NCBI GenBank assembly: GCA_037179335.1 | Contig: JAKZHN010000023.1 | Coordinates: 248,001 to 312,000 of the forward strand | Source: Cyclaneusma minus | Lineage: Eukaryota > Ascomycota > Leotiomycetes > Marthamycetales > Marthamycetaceae | Reading direction: 5' to 3' | DNA: 64,000 bases | Shown: one piece after another, positions 41,201 through 53,399 of the stretch | How positions within the stretch are numbered: the first letter of the stretch is position 1 | Layout: every line of letters starts with the position of its first letter | Notes under the pieces: generated by a model | The model's database searches: none | The model's input: the letters and a program-made list of their open reading frames with translations, nothing else | Told to the model about the DNA's origin: nothing | Made by a program: the position numbers and the translations under genes

Positions 41201-43748
41201 AAGATGTCGATCTGACGTGGGATTTTGGGGAAGGTGTGCTTGCCGCGTCGAGGGTGCTTTGCCACTGTTTGTGAGTATCTATGTCTGGGATTGATGCTGC
41301 TGTCGAGAGTACTTGCTGCTGTAGTTTCTTTCGTTTTCTTGCTCTTATCTAATGCATTAGCGTAATTCAAGAAGACGACCCAAAGCTGGCTATAAAAACA
41401 GCCTTGCTCCCACTCCTGAAACGACCATGCTTTTTGAGTCTGGAGCAATATGCTAACGTGTGGTATAACATCTCAGTTGGAGCTGCAGCCAGTCTTCCTG
41501 CTTCCCAAGCTCCTAGACTCTCGAACCATGCGACTTGCGGAAGTTGCGGTGAAATCCTGCCTTCCAAGCTTCGAAATGTTGAGTAAGCAGTGCTTGCTAT
41601 CGTATACTATCGTTTTGTTGTAATTCTTTCTCCTATGTAATGCATTAGCGTATTTTCAAGCTAAAAGCGGACATCTGTCTATAAAAGCAGCCTCCCCCAC
41701 TCTCGAGAGGACCAAACACAAGATTGCACGCTCTGAAATACACGGTGCGTTCCTAAACGCCCTCATCAGTGGGAATCGTAGGACGTCTTTCGACTTCCCC
41801 GAGCACGGAGACTTTCGCAACCTGCAGAATGATCTCCTGTGAGATGTCGCGTAAGGGCGCTTACTGTCGAGTACGCCTAGCTGCTGTCGTTCCACATGAT
41901 TCCTTTCTCCTAGGCATTCAATTACTTAGCGTAACTCCAAGCCAAAGGCGGAAAGCTGGCTATAAAAGCTCCCTCTTTCGCCCGTAAGAAAATCACCAGC
42001 TCGTACTCAGTGCAGAAGACCGCATTTCTGATTGCCTTCAACAGTGGGAACTGCAGCACATCTTCGTACTTCCCGAAATCGTAGACTTTCGCATCCATGA
42101 TCATGTGGCTCGTGGGAGTTCAATGTTGTAGCTGAGATATTGCCCTGCTCTGGATTCCTGTGGAAGGGGTGGTTTTCGTCGAGTATGCGTAGGTGCTGTC
42201 GTTCATTTGTTCTCCCGTTTCTACTCAAAGCATTGGCGTATCCTCAAACCGAGGAGGAAAGCTGGCTATAAAAGAAACCCTATCCCACTTCTGAAATAAC
42301 CAAGTTCAGCACGATATCGTTATCTGATTCGATGGTCAAATGGAACAACACCATGTCTTACTGCTTTCCTGGGTTCGTAGACTTCAGCACCCTGCGGAGT
42401 GCGGGTGTTCGTCAAGTATAGAGCTGAATAAGTTGTCTCGCCTTGGTCTTCTGGGTGACGGGTGCTTACTGTCGAGCAAGCCTAGCTGCTGTCGTTATTT
42501 ATTCTCCTGTTTCTACTCAAAGCATCAGTGTATCTTCAAAGGCAAGTCTGAAAGCTGGCTATAAAAGTAGCCTCTCCCCCACCTCTGGAATGACCAAGCT
42601 CACCTAGGCATTGATTGTCGCATCAAGGGTCAATTGAAACCGCAGCCCGTTTCCTAACTTCCCGAGCTTGTAACCTCCAGCAGCTTGCGGAGTGTGCGTG
42701 TTCGTCAAGTACAGAGCCGAAGAAATTTTCTCGCCTTGAAGTTCTGCGGGAGGGGTGCTTGTTGTCGGGTACGCCTAGCTGCTGTCGTTTGATGTGTATT
42801 CTTGCTGAGTTCTAGGCCCATGCATTAGCATGTCTTCAAGGGAAAGCTGGAAAGCTGGAAAGCTGGCTATAAAAGCAGCCTCCTCTCACTTCTAGAAAGG
42901 TCATGCTCAAAAGGAACAATGAAGTTTTGCACGGGGATCGCAGCACGTCATCCTGACTTTCTTTGGCTTGTAGGCTTTAGCACCTTGCGGCTTGTGGGTA
43001 TTTCTCGAGTACAGAACTAGAGACATTGCTTTGCTTTGAAATCCTGGGGGAGGGGTGCTTACTGTCGAGTACGTGAGATGCTGTCGTTTCCTTTGCGTCC
43101 TGGCTCCTATTTAATGCATTAGCATATCTTTGAGGGAAAGATTGACAGCTGGCTATAAAAGAAGCCTTCCTCGCACTTCTGAAACGACCATGCTCAGCAC
43201 ACACGATCAAAGATTGTCATGGCCGGTGGAACTGTAGACACATGATCTTACTTGCCTGAGCCGATGTTTTTGGCATCGTGCGATTGCGGCGGTTGTTAGT
43301 CGACTAAGAAACTGGAGATGTTGCGTTGATTTGGAATGCTGGAGGGAGGGGAAGTTGCTGTCGGGGAAAGGGTGCTGTTGTCATTTTACAAGCTGCTGTT
43401 GTTTCCGTAAGCTGCTGTTGGTTATGACTGGGGCTGGTATGAGACTGTTGTTTGGAAGTGGCTGGGCTGGTGTGCGTGCCCTCTGAGCGCTAGATGAGAT
43501 AGCTGCGTTGTGATCAGGCCGTGATCAGGCTCTCTGCAACAGTACACCATGGTTCTCAGGGGTTCAGTTTTGATAGTTTGTTGTTGATGAAGGTTCCCCT
43601 TTTATGGGTAGTGCCAGGTGACCTTGCAGGCTTTACCGGTTTAGCAGCTGACCTCGCAAGTGCCGATACCGGAGACACCGCAGCAAATCGAGAACAGAGC
43701 TTCCCATTCTCGTCCTCGTAATGTACAGATCCATCCCATATTCCAATC

Positions 43749-44586
43749 TTACATAGCCTTCCTGACCTTACTGATCAGATCCTTCGAATGCTCCTGGAAA
43801 ATCCGATCCAACGCCGACTTCTCAATAATCACCCTCCCCATGCCCAACAAATCCTTCACATCCACATCCTCCACAGTCAGCACCTCTCCCTCCTCCCCCG
43901 CCCCCTCCTTCGCCTTCCACAAATTCTCCCTCTCATCCATCGTAACCACCAAACTCCTTCCTCCATCCCTTCCCCACCCATTCCACCCCCAAACCTCCTT
44001 CAAAAACCCCGTCTCCGGTTCCTCCAACTCCATGCCATCCTCACAAACCACAAGTTCCCCCTTCCTATACCTATAAGACAACGCCGTCCGCCAAGCCAAA
44101 TCATACATCTTCCTAGGCAAATCGGTTCCAAAATCGCGCGGATGAGGACCGAAGGTTTTTCCTCCGCCGCGCAGGATTGGCGATTGCCTGGTGCCAACGC
44201 GTGCTTTACCGGAGCCTTTTTGGGCACGCATTTTTTGGTGCGAGCCGTGGACTTGGTAGCGGGTTTTGGAGGAGGCGGTGCCGAGGCGCGTGTTGTCGCC
44301 TTCGTAGATTATGGCGCGGTGGAGGATGTCGCGGCGGAGGGGGAGGTGGAGGTGCGTGGACGGGTAGGTTTCGAAGCGGAGGGGCTTCATGGTGGAGAAT
44401 TCGTAGATGGTTGTTAGGACGTCGGGGGCTGGGGGCTTGTTAGTTTGGGGATGGTAAGGAGGGGGGAAGGGGAAATGTACAGAAGCGGCTTTCAGAGGGT
44501 TCGGTCATGGAATCAAGGATGCTTTGTGCGGAAGCACTGGTGTATTCGGATGGGAGGGTGGTTGCGGTGGCCATTGAGCGGCTCAT
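43749..44586 (-). CDS. YML6: Mitochondrial ribosomal protein uL4m (261 aa)
   Basis: uL4m is a large-subunit protein lining the mitochondrial ribosome exit tunnel. Exon 1 is 44586-44481 and exon 2 is 44428-43749. The 52-nt intron starts GTACAT, contains ACTAAC and ends CCCCCAG, and the join is in phase. The uL4 signature is clear in exon 2: RRDILHRAIIYEGDNTRLGTA, then the loop KMRAQKGSGKARVGTRQSPI, GGGKTFGPHPRDF and KMYDLAWRTALSYRYRKGEL. The N-terminal segment is Ser/Thr-rich with few acidic residues, consistent with a mitochondrial presequence. The second half of the start region has another ATG five codons in; I keep the first. The gene is divergent from MDM10 and ends facing array 1. Confidence 0.92.
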
Positions 44587-44999
44587 CTGGGGTACGAGAC
44601 ATTGCTGATGATGATGTTAGCAGATGCGATGCTGAAGTTTCTGGAGGATTCGTACTGTGAGAGGGTCTTTGGAATTACATATCGACGCCCTGAGAGCGCC
44701 AGTGCTTCTCGAGAAGCACTGCAAGCCTTTCGATGCCATTGTGAAGGGCTGATGTGCAATGGCGGAGCTCGTCGACGTCGATTGAAGCTCAAAGTCCCAA
44801 AGTGAAATTTCGCAATCATCGCGTTGTGCCTGAGGCTGAAAATGCGGAGTGCAGGGGTGACATAGATAATCCGAGCCGATCGGAGAAACTCAAGCTTCAC
44901 GTCTCCCAAGCTTCACTTCGACATCGCGTTTTGGGAAAATCATGGAAAGATTTGCATTACAGTCGAATACTTCATGATCCTGGCGATAGCACATCAGCT
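44587..44999. promoter_or_regulatory. Shared intergenic region of uL4m and MDM10
   Basis: The 413-bp gap lies between two divergent mitochondrial-function genes and must contain both promoters. No TATA box or other decisive motif is seen. Confidence 0.5.
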
Positions 45000-46256
45000 A
45001 TGCTGGAATTCATGGACTATGTCCAGCAGGCCTTCTACCGCGCCTCCAACTGGAACGAGGAAAACTCCTACTCCAACCTGACAGCCACCGCCCGAGGTAC
45101 CATCTTTCAATTCTCAATTACCATTCGACTTCCTCGAAACTAACAAATTCTCCTAGCTCTCCTCGATTTCCACACCCCCCTCGGCCTCCGCATAAACGTC
45201 TCCTCCCTCTCCTCCCCCCACATCGCCACCTCCTACAACCTCGGCAGCGTCGGTTCTGTCGACGGCTCCCTCTCCTACCTCTACTCCTCCACGCCCCTCC
45301 ACCCCCCCTCGAGATCCGCTTCCATAGACCTCCCCTCCGTCATCCTCGGCTACCACCAAATCCAAGAACTACACAAGCCCCAAGATTCTTGGGAATGGGA
45401 AATTTGGCATCACGGAAAACGTATAGATCGTCGAGATGTGTTGCTCTACGGACGCATGTACTTACCCCAGAGTACACTCGAGGCGCTGTATATGCGGAGG
45501 ATTAGTCCGACGCAGCAGTTGAAATTGTCGGCCGTTTCTGATAAGAGGATGAAGAATGGGGGGACGGTGCTGGCTATGCATCAGTATAATACGGGGAAAT
45601 ATGGATGTGAAAGTCTGTATAGTTCGGATGGGGGTTTATTGGGGATTCGCGGATTGTACAATTTTGGTCCTGATCCGCGGAAAGGGGAAACGGGACCGTC
45701 GGCAAAAGCTGTCGATGATACCAGATTTTACGGACGCTTTTCTGCGGGCGCGGAATTGTATTATGGGGCTTTGAATAAGAGCGGCGGTGTTAGTGTTGGA
45801 GGGAGATTTCAGACACTGCCTGCGCATCGGGGAGCACCGATTACGACCACATTGACGCTGAATCCCCTGATGGGAAATTTCAGCACAACATATGCTGTGA
45901 AGGCAGGACCCCACCTGGCATTCTGCTCACGGTTCGACTTCAACGTCTATAGCTATGAGAGCGATGTGATGGCCGGCCTCGAATTGTGGAAGATGAAGAC
46001 GAAGATTGAGCAGAAGAGGGAAAGGGGTATGGCCGCTAAGCTTGCTTGGAGACTGGACGATCCGAGGGACTTTCCTGAGGAGCCCGAGGAGGTTGCGGGG
46101 GTATTGAAGGCGAGGATCAACCAGCATGGGAAGATTGGGGTGCTGTGGGAAGGAAGGATCAAGGAGTTGTTGTTTACGCTGGGCTCGAGTTTTGATATGA
46201 AGAGACGGGATGCTCCGTTCAGAGCGTTGGGACTGGAATTGCAGTATTCGTCATGA
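45000..46256 (+). CDS. MDM10: Mitochondrial distribution and morphology protein Mdm10 (398 aa)
   Basis: Mdm10 is an outer-membrane beta-barrel protein shared by the ERMES ER-mitochondria tether and the SAM assembly complex. Exon 1 (45000-45096) encodes the conserved start MLEFMDYVQQAFYRASNWN. After a 60-nt intron (GTACCA, ACTAAC, CTCCTAG) exon 2 (45157-46256) continues LLDFHTPLGLRINVSSLSS...YNLGSVGSVDGSLSYLYSS. Other hallmarks are LLYGRMYLPQSTLEALYMRR, RGLYNFGPDPRKG, GRFSAGAELYYGALNKSGG, LNPLMGNFSTTYAVKAG and the C-terminal FRALGLELQYSS, which resembles the beta-signal of barrel proteins. Length is typical for filamentous fungi. Exon 2's 5' part is very C-rich, with a strong third-position bias. 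Confidence 0.97.
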
Positions 46257-49200
46257 TCTTTTGATGAGAATACTGCAAGTTTTGAAGCAAATACGCGGGA
46301 CGCCATTCAAATATCTCACCAAAAGGAGCTCAGGGAAACGCAGTTCAGTACCAGAGGAGCAATGCTGATCCTAGGGGAGAACCATTCACCTGAAGCATCC
46401 CGCCTCGAAAGCCAAAACAGCGAACGCAAGTCCGCATGTTTGCAGAGAGCAGTCACCTACCAGCTGAAGCAATTCGAGGAATCCATCAGGCCATCATGGA
46501 TACAATGGTGTGGGCAATTACCAGTATCGACTACCTGATTCCATGGAAATCTCTGTCGACAGATCCCCAAGCCGGCAGCGAAGAAAGAGGACGTGACAAC
46601 GGCTATGCTGTTCCTTCGCCCAATCAGCAGAAGTAGTCAGCCCCTTAGGTTGGAGCCTTGCTCCGGCCAGGTCTGGAGATGCTGTTTTGTGGCGTCAAGC
46701 CACAAGCACTTCAGGGACTCGCTTCTTGAACGTTGGGCCGGGTTTCGTGGGTGAGGGCTTGCATCAGTCGACGACTTAACCACAAAGGTGTCAACTTCCC
46801 AGGGAGGCTACGGGGCTGAAAGCTTGAACAAATTCCCGCGAACTCACCTTCCACTCGAATATGACCGGGGAGGCTGGTCCGAGACCGACAACACTGGAAA
46901 TCGAATCATACGATCATGATCTTTGACATGAAAACGTGCTCAAGCCTGGATCGTTCCTAGTCTTTGGCTCGCGGGAGACCAGAGGGCATCGCGGCCGAGT
47001 TGACCAGGGAATCAGGGATCAACGACGCCGCAGCTCCGGAAATGGCGCCTGGTGGGCTGATGGGTATTCCCGTCCTGCAGGCTAGTCCGTCCGCCAGTGG
47101 GTCGAGTTAAGGCTAGGCTTTGATCCTATCGTCGCTGCCTTTTGAACAGGCAACAGAAAAAGTTCTCTTTCGATGCCTCGAGAACCGGGCAAGAGGGCAA
47201 TTAACATCAATCTCTTCCCGTGGTAGTTAATACAACCGATTAACCATATCAGCCAAAGATTAGTACCAAGGTGCCAAGGACCCGAGATGGTATCAATACA
47301 TGTCCACAGTGCAGTCGTTCCCCAGGATGACAAGGGTAAAAGCGCTCATTCGCATCGCCGTTTGGGTCATGCCCTCCGAAATGTGCTGCAAGGCTGGGCT
47401 GAGATGTCTCGAACTTCCTTGGATGCATGGAGGATGCCAGGCTCTCGGGGTAGCCGCTCCAAACAGGTTGTGAAGCGGACCTTCCATCGTTTTGGAAAGT
47501 AACCACCAAGGTGTCTGTCTGAGGAGAAGGAGGGGGCCCGACTCGTATACACCGACTGTTATAGGCCACAATTCTGCCGACTCTCGGGGTTTGAAGGATT
47601 CCGATTTTAGTGGCAGAAAAGCAATTCTGGCAGGCGTAGTGTCATCATGGTAGCTCAGAAGGACGTGGCAGTAAATTCGATCATTTCGTTCATATTTAGA
47701 GTCGAACTTGGCAGTCACATGACGTGGCCTGCTGAATCAGCAAGGTGGTGACACAAAAGCCTCCCCTCCAGCCAACGGCGTTGGCGAGAGTAATCCGGGG
47801 TTACTATAGAGCCTCAAAGCATGGCACAGCTTGACACAGCCTTGACGCCAACAAAAGACCAGAACACTCGTGACAAAGATATTTCGAATATTCTAATTGT
47901 TGCAAGCGCCATCATCATCCTTTGTTTGACATGGTCCGTCCGAGAGTCTGACGGCTTCCCAGTTCACGCCAAGACGGATCATCTATAAGCAGACGGCTAG
48001 GCCGCAAGCAGCACCCCTTGGCTCCCATTCCGTCGCTCACGATGCACGCTTCCACCAAAACATGCAGAAGTGCCGGACGAAGCACGCAAAGCAGGACGAC
48101 CAGCGAACAATGCAGCGGCCGACAAAGACGCTCCGCGACTGTTGCAGACCGCCTCGTATAGGGCTCTCCCGCAGAGAGTCAGCCGGTCGATGGTTCATTT
48201 TGTCAGTCCGCCGACTCCGCAAATGCCTTGGCCATCCATCCCAAGAGCCTTTTCGCAGTCCCAAGACATGCAAAAAGTCGGTCATTTTACCTTCGGATTT
48301 ACGTCAGCTTTGCATGTTGGGTCCAGTGTCCCAGAAAATTCGAAAAGCATCGACAGAGTTTTTTGCCTTGTTCGGAGCGGCTCCTTGCACGTCTTTGCTC
48401 ATTGTGCGAAGTTGCTACCCACCAAGGTGCCGGCCGCAAATCCACTTTCCTTCACCCCCCCTCACACAACCCATCCATGACGAACCTTCGCCGCCAGACA
48501 AACCCATGCGTGCGCTCTGATATTTCCAGGCTTTGCAAATCGACTGGCCAAGGGGCCCCATCTTGGCGACTGTTTTATCCACTCACGCTCGAGATCAGTG
48601 CTGATTTGGGCGTGTCCGGTCTTCTGCTAGTCTTTCCCCCGGCTGGGGATCTTCGCATTCAAAAAGACGGGGTGCCTTCTTCCTGACCTCTCGCGCACAT
48701 TCCTTTCTACAGTCCCATTGTTGCAAAATTCGAAGACACACCACGCCGAATCTGGACCCTCGCAGTCTCGTAAAGGAAGTGTCCACACCGGTAAAACTGC
48801 TCTGGCGTCGAATTATCGCCGTCAACTACTGCCAAGATACCCGCGATCTACGAAGGACGGACCTTGCTAGTTTGTCACAAGCGTGGCCGGCCTCCTAGTC
48901 CAAAAGTCTGTTGCAACCGCTGAAAAAGTGTACCCTCCTCAGTGCGTCTTACCTATAATTCCTTCCCCTCTCTCTCTCTCTCGCACCTCGACACTTACTT
49001 CGACTAAGTACTAACACGCCTTCAAGTATTCCTTGGCGACTCTATATCGTCAATCGAGAGTATCCGAGGGCCCCGTTGAAAAACCTTACATCACCGAATA
49101 CAAGTGTCGTTGGTCGCCGATTGATTCACAGAGGGAGAATCGTAGCTTCATTCGACGGAGACACCGCCGAGTATTCGACCCCGAGCGACATCGAACGCTA

Positions 49201-49344
49201 TATCTCCCAAGGAGCAAGAGTACCCAAACCTGCTGGCACACGACAGAGACCGATTGCGAGAAGTCGGCCGGCCTGGTAAGGGAGAGTGAGGTGGAGGTGG
49301 AATATCTGGGGAAGCACCAGCTCAGCATCACCTAGCCCGCCATC
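46257..49344. other. Long intergenic region upstream of the ZIP gene
   Basis: About 3 kb with no gene I can support, although several frames of 100-150 codons overlap near 47.3-47.7 and 48.0-48.7 kb. A (CT)n microsatellite of about 20 bp lies at 48968-48988, close to the expected transcription start of the ZIP gene. The long leader suggests upstream regulation or an unseen 5' UTR intron. Confidence 0.45.
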
Positions 49345-50874
49345 ATGGTCAATCCATACACCGTCACCGTCGAATGCGACGGCGGCAACGAATACGATGG
49401 CCGACTGGGACTCCGCATATCTTCCATATTCGTCATTGGTTTCGGCTCGATGATGGGTGAGTCGTCTTCTGCTGGCTCTTTGGATGGCTTCTTGACATTG
49501 AGCTTGGGAACATAAGGTTGGGATTGAGACTGACTTCTGGCTGCTTAGGTGCCGTCCTCCCTATTATCGCCGCCCGCTCGAAACGTTTCAATGTACCCGC
49601 CACGGCTTTCTTCATAGCCAAGTACTTCGGTTCTGGCGTTATTATTGCTACTGCTTTCATCCACGTAAGTCTCTCTGCACCCATCCCCTCCCATGCCCTT
49701 TCCACAGGTCGCAGCGCTGGCCATCCAATCATTACCGCCACCCGAGCGCCCGTCCGGCCGCGCTTCTATTCTCACTGCAGTGTCACTGACTACCTCCCAG
49801 CTCCTCGCCCCCGCAAGTGACGCTCTAGCATCCCCCTGTGTGAGCGGAGTATGGGTCGAATACGACTGGGCCGAAGGAATCGCACTCATGATGATATTCG
49901 TAATGTTTTTTATTGAACTGATGGCTGCGAGATACGATATCCTGGGAGACCATAGCCATGACGATGTCGAGAGCGCGGATCCGGCTGCTGATCTGGTGAG
50001 GAGGAATCAGGCGAGCACGAACAGTGAGGAATATAAGGGGGCGTCTGTTGATGAAGGTCAGTGATGATTCGTTTGAGTTTCAGGGGACGTGATGGAGGGG
50101 TGGAATTCTCAGGGGCTGCCAAGGACGAGGCCCCGTGGAGATGAATCCACCAGTGTGGAATGCGCGGAAGGCGACTTGCTTTGCGATCCAATCCCCCATC
50201 CGTCCCGGACACAGCTGTCTCCTCTCATCCGTCAAACGTCTACTAACAAGAAACCTCCAGGCCTCCAACACGCCCACCCTTCCCGCGCCGCCTCCCAAGA
50301 TATTTCATACCCCGCATCCGGCAACGAGCATCTCGCTCATCAGCGCGACCACGACGAAGACGGCGACACCGACCTCGACTACTTCGCCGCCCAAATGACC
50401 GCCATCTTCATCCTCGAATTCGGCGTCATCTTCCACAGCATCTTCATCGGCCTAACCCTCGCGGTCGCCGGTTCCGAATTCGACGTCCTCTACATCGTCC
50501 TCGTCTTCCACCAAACCTTCGAAGGCCTTGGTCTCGGCTCTCGCCTCGCCACTGCCGATTGGCCAAAGTCTAAAGAATACTTGCCTTATGTGTTGGGCGT
50601 TGCTTATGGACTTACTACGCCGATTGCGATTGCGATTGGCTTGGGAGTTAGCAATGCACTCGAGCCCGGGGGAGGAACGATGAGTTTGGTGAATGGAGTT
50701 TTTGATGCTATTAGTGCGGGGATTCTGATTTATACGGGACTGGTGGAGCTGATGGCGCACGAGTTTATGTTTAACCCGACGATGCGGAAGTCGAGTATTA
50801 GGGTGACGCTGGCGGCGTTGGGGTGTATGGTGCTGGGGGCGGGGTTGATGGCGCTGCTTGGGAAGTGGGCTTGA
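49345..50874 (+). CDS. ZIP-family zinc/iron transporter (365 aa)
   Basis: This is a plasma-membrane ZIP (Zrt/Irt-like) metal importer of the fungal Zrt1/Zrt2 type. Exons are 49345-49456, 49549-49664, 49801-50056 and 50261-50874. All introns are GT-AG (GTGAGT, GTAAGT, GTCAGT starts) and all joins are in phase. The N-terminal helices include RLGLRISSIFVIGFGSMMG and KYFGSGVIIATAFIHLLAPASDAL. A His/Asp-rich cytosolic loop (GDHSHDD; HLAHQRDHDEDGD) lies between helices 3 and 4. The metal-binding helices contain EFGVIFHSIFIGL and FHQTFEGLGLGSRL. The protein ends in a helix with VLGAGLMALLGKWA. High- versus low-affinity type cannot be fixed from sequence alone. Zinc-responsive control would be expected, but I could not identify a site with confidence. 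Confidence 0.93.
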
Positions 50875-51399
50875 AGTGGTGGTCTTATCCGCGTGGCTTT
50901 TAATGACCGGAGAGGAGATCATGAGGTGGAACAGCCAGTTCGAGGATGAGGCTATGGCTCTCCTGCATTGTGGCCAGAGCTGGGATTGAGCTGGGATATG
51001 CAAAATAGATGGCTGGGCGTTTGGGAGAAACGGACTGGCCTGGGCTTACCTATGAAAAGACACTCTTGCTTGACGACGTCGAGCATACTCTAGGTACTCG
51101 AGATATGCAGACTCGAGATTTATTAGAGGCGGGACGGCTAGCTTGCCGGTCCTTCTACGCAAAACAAAAATGTTAGAAAAGTACCTAATTCCTGAACTGC
51201 ATGATTCGCGTCTTGGTTGTTGGTAGTGGTTGTGACTTGTGGGTTGTCACTCGATGTGAAAGGACAATGTGAAGGAGAGATGACCGACATGGTGTCTCAG
51301 GGGCTCCGAGGGAGATGCAGGGACCAGGAGATCATCTCACAACAGTCTACATGTACAGGATTTCACGGCATTCGTCATTTCTTGTCAGTCCCCAACTTC
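50875..51399. other. Intergenic between ZIP gene and array 2
   Basis: Contains the 3' flank of the ZIP gene; no further gene is seen. Array units start just after this stretch. Confidence 0.5.
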
Positions 51400-53060
51400 T
51401 CGCTTTCCCCTGCTGCTCACCTCTTCTCTTTGCTATGTTCCCGTGACCCGCTCTCTCTCACACCTCCTCTTAGGCAAGCTTTTTTTCAGCTATAAAAGCA
51501 CCTCCTTCGCTAAGGTAGTCTTCCTCACTCAAGCTCCTGTTCGAATTCAAATGGAAATGTCACATACGGTGTCGGTATGTCGTCTGTTTATGGAAAGCTA
51601 TTTCACAACAGAGCGAGGCGTTGCTGGGAATCTGCTAGGTTAGATTTAAAACAGTTTAGTTTTAGGAAATTTTCTTGCGTGTGAACTCTGTGAAGGGATG
51701 TTTTGACAGTGGTGGGATCAATGGTACGACGGTGGTACTGTTTCCTGATGGGCCTGGTCGTGTGGCACTGCTCTTGGGTAAGCGGAGATTTCAGGAAGGT
51801 ATAAAGGTGACTGCTTGGACAGCTTTTCTTGAACCAAATTTTTTACTTTGCGGGCATGGGGATATCACGGCATGACTGTGCAGGTAGGTAAAATGTGGCA
51901 TTGTTTTACGGAGAAGCAAGGTCGTTGGGGGGGCGTGCTAGGTAGTAAGCTATTGGTTTGAAATTTCAATGCCTAGTGTGGATGGGGAGAATTGCGTCAC
52001 AGCGGTAGCAGTTTCTGATTACCTTATGGTGGCAGTTTCTTCCGACGGTAGTACTGTCTCTTGATGGGCCTGGTTGTACGGTGCTTTGTACTCTTGGGTA
52101 CGCTGAGAATGGAGGCTATAAAAGCACCTTCTTGCACAGCTCTTTTTTAATCAAGCTCCTAAACCGCTAAGCCAAACGACAAGGTTCATGGGACGATTGT
52201 TCGGGGAAATTTCTTACAGCAAAGTAAGGTCTTTGGGGAAATTAGCTGGGCAGCAAGCTATCAGTCCGAAATCCAACGCCTAGTCCGAACAAGAGAATTA
52301 GATCGCAATGGTAGCAGTTTCTGACCACGATGGCGGTTACTTCTAACGGTAATCTTGTTTGTCGACGTTCTGTTCATATCACACTTGCTATTCTTAGGTA
52401 GACTGAAATAAAAGCTACAAAAGCGGCTGCTTGCCCAGCTTTTCTTGAATCAAGCTCCTCAGTACCTCCTGGTCCCGCGCACGTCTTCCTGTTCGGGCGA
52501 AATGTCTTACAGCAAAATAAGGTCTTTGGGGAAACTAGCTAGGCTATTAGTTCGTAATGAACACCCAGTACGAACGGGAGAATTCACTTCGCAGCGATAT
52601 CAGGCTTTTCCAACAGTGGCGCGCTGTTTCTTCTCAACGTTCTACTGATATCACACTTCCTACTGCCTAGCCAGTGCTCTTTTCTGCTACAAAAACACCT
52701 CTTTGCCCAGTTTTTCTACAACCAAGATCCCGACCAAGTTTCTGAAGGTTACAGGAACGGTATGCCTCTTCGGGTGGAGTATTTTACGATAGAGCAACCT
52801 AGGCCTTGGAGTACAAAATCCTTCGCCCAGTGCGAACGAGAGAATTACTCCGCAACGGTAGCAGTCCCTCACAAACGGCGTTATAATTTTCCTAACGCCA
52901 GCAGCCTCTTTCAGCGGTGAAGTTGTTTGACAACCACACTTGACCCAGGGCTCTGCGTGATCCCAGACTCCAAGGACATGATCTTGATTCATTCCTCTAC
53001 TATAAAAGCAGCTCCTCGCCCAGTACTTCTCAACCAAGCTCTTTGATAATCCGGGAGACT
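51400..53060 (+). repeat. Array 2a: six right-pointing ~300-bp promoter-like units
   Basis: TATA-type boxes at 51491, 51800 (TATAAAG), 52117, 52416 (TACAAAA), 52688 (TACAAAA) and 53001 are spaced 272-317 bp. The shared core is CTATAAAAGCACCT, then a pyrimidine-rich CCCAGCTTTTCTT and about 30 bp downstream (A)ATCAAGCTCCT or ACCAAGCTC. Upstream blocks common to several units are CGGTAGCAGTTTCTGA and TTCCGACGGTAGT. The core layout matches array 1, but the rest of the unit has diverged. No shared reading frame was found. Confidence 0.8.
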
Positions 53061-53399
53061 TTTTACGGTACGCCTTCTACGTCCTGATGTAAAGTGCCAA
53101 AACGCAATGCCCTCAAGGAATGAGAGGATTCTCATACGTTGTCAGATCCAAAAACACAAAGATACAAAGACCAGTCCGAGAGAATAATCATTCTCTGACG
53201 ATAGAATTAGCTTCCGACAGCAGAACCGTCATTTTGACGGTATGATGGTTTCCAACCATTTTTAACCTGTTGTTGAGACAGGAGCTTGGCTTTGATCTTG
53301 AACCTCGCGAAGAGGGACACTTTGGGCTGTTGGTAGAATAGTTGGGCCTGTGGGTTTGAAAATGTGGTGCAGGCTGTCTTAGTCTGCTCATCGACCATT

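Larger units (their letters stand above)
37200..43490 (+). repeat. Array 1: about 19 head-to-tail ~300-bp promoter-like units
   Basis: Each unit carries GGCTATAAAAGCAGCC or a variant, then about 30 bp later ACCATGCTC/ACCAAGCTC. TATA first bases: 37272, 37568, 37874, 38884, 39175 (TACAAAA), 39681, 40015, 40342, 40679 (TATACAA), 41009, 41391, 41680, 41961, 42267, 42560, 42868, 43154; two more units near 38208 and 38563 have lost the box. Spacing between adjacent units is mostly 281-382 bp. Other shared blocks are TTGGAACTGCAGCAC and GACTTTCGCACCTTGCGG downstream, and GCTGCTGTCGTTTC and AATGCATTAGCGTA upstream of the next box. I see no open frame shared by most units, so the product, if any, may be RNA. 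All units point toward the 3' end of uL4m. That these are active promoters is inference. Confidence 0.85.

Noticed and set aside
37200..43490. CRISPR array
   Set aside because: Units are about 300 bp, diverged along their whole length, and in a eukaryote; there is no short repeat/unique spacer pattern.
37200..43490. Tandem small protein genes starting at ACCATGC after each TATA box
   Set aside because: Many units have AAG instead of ATG at that place and the frames that follow are short and not conserved between units.
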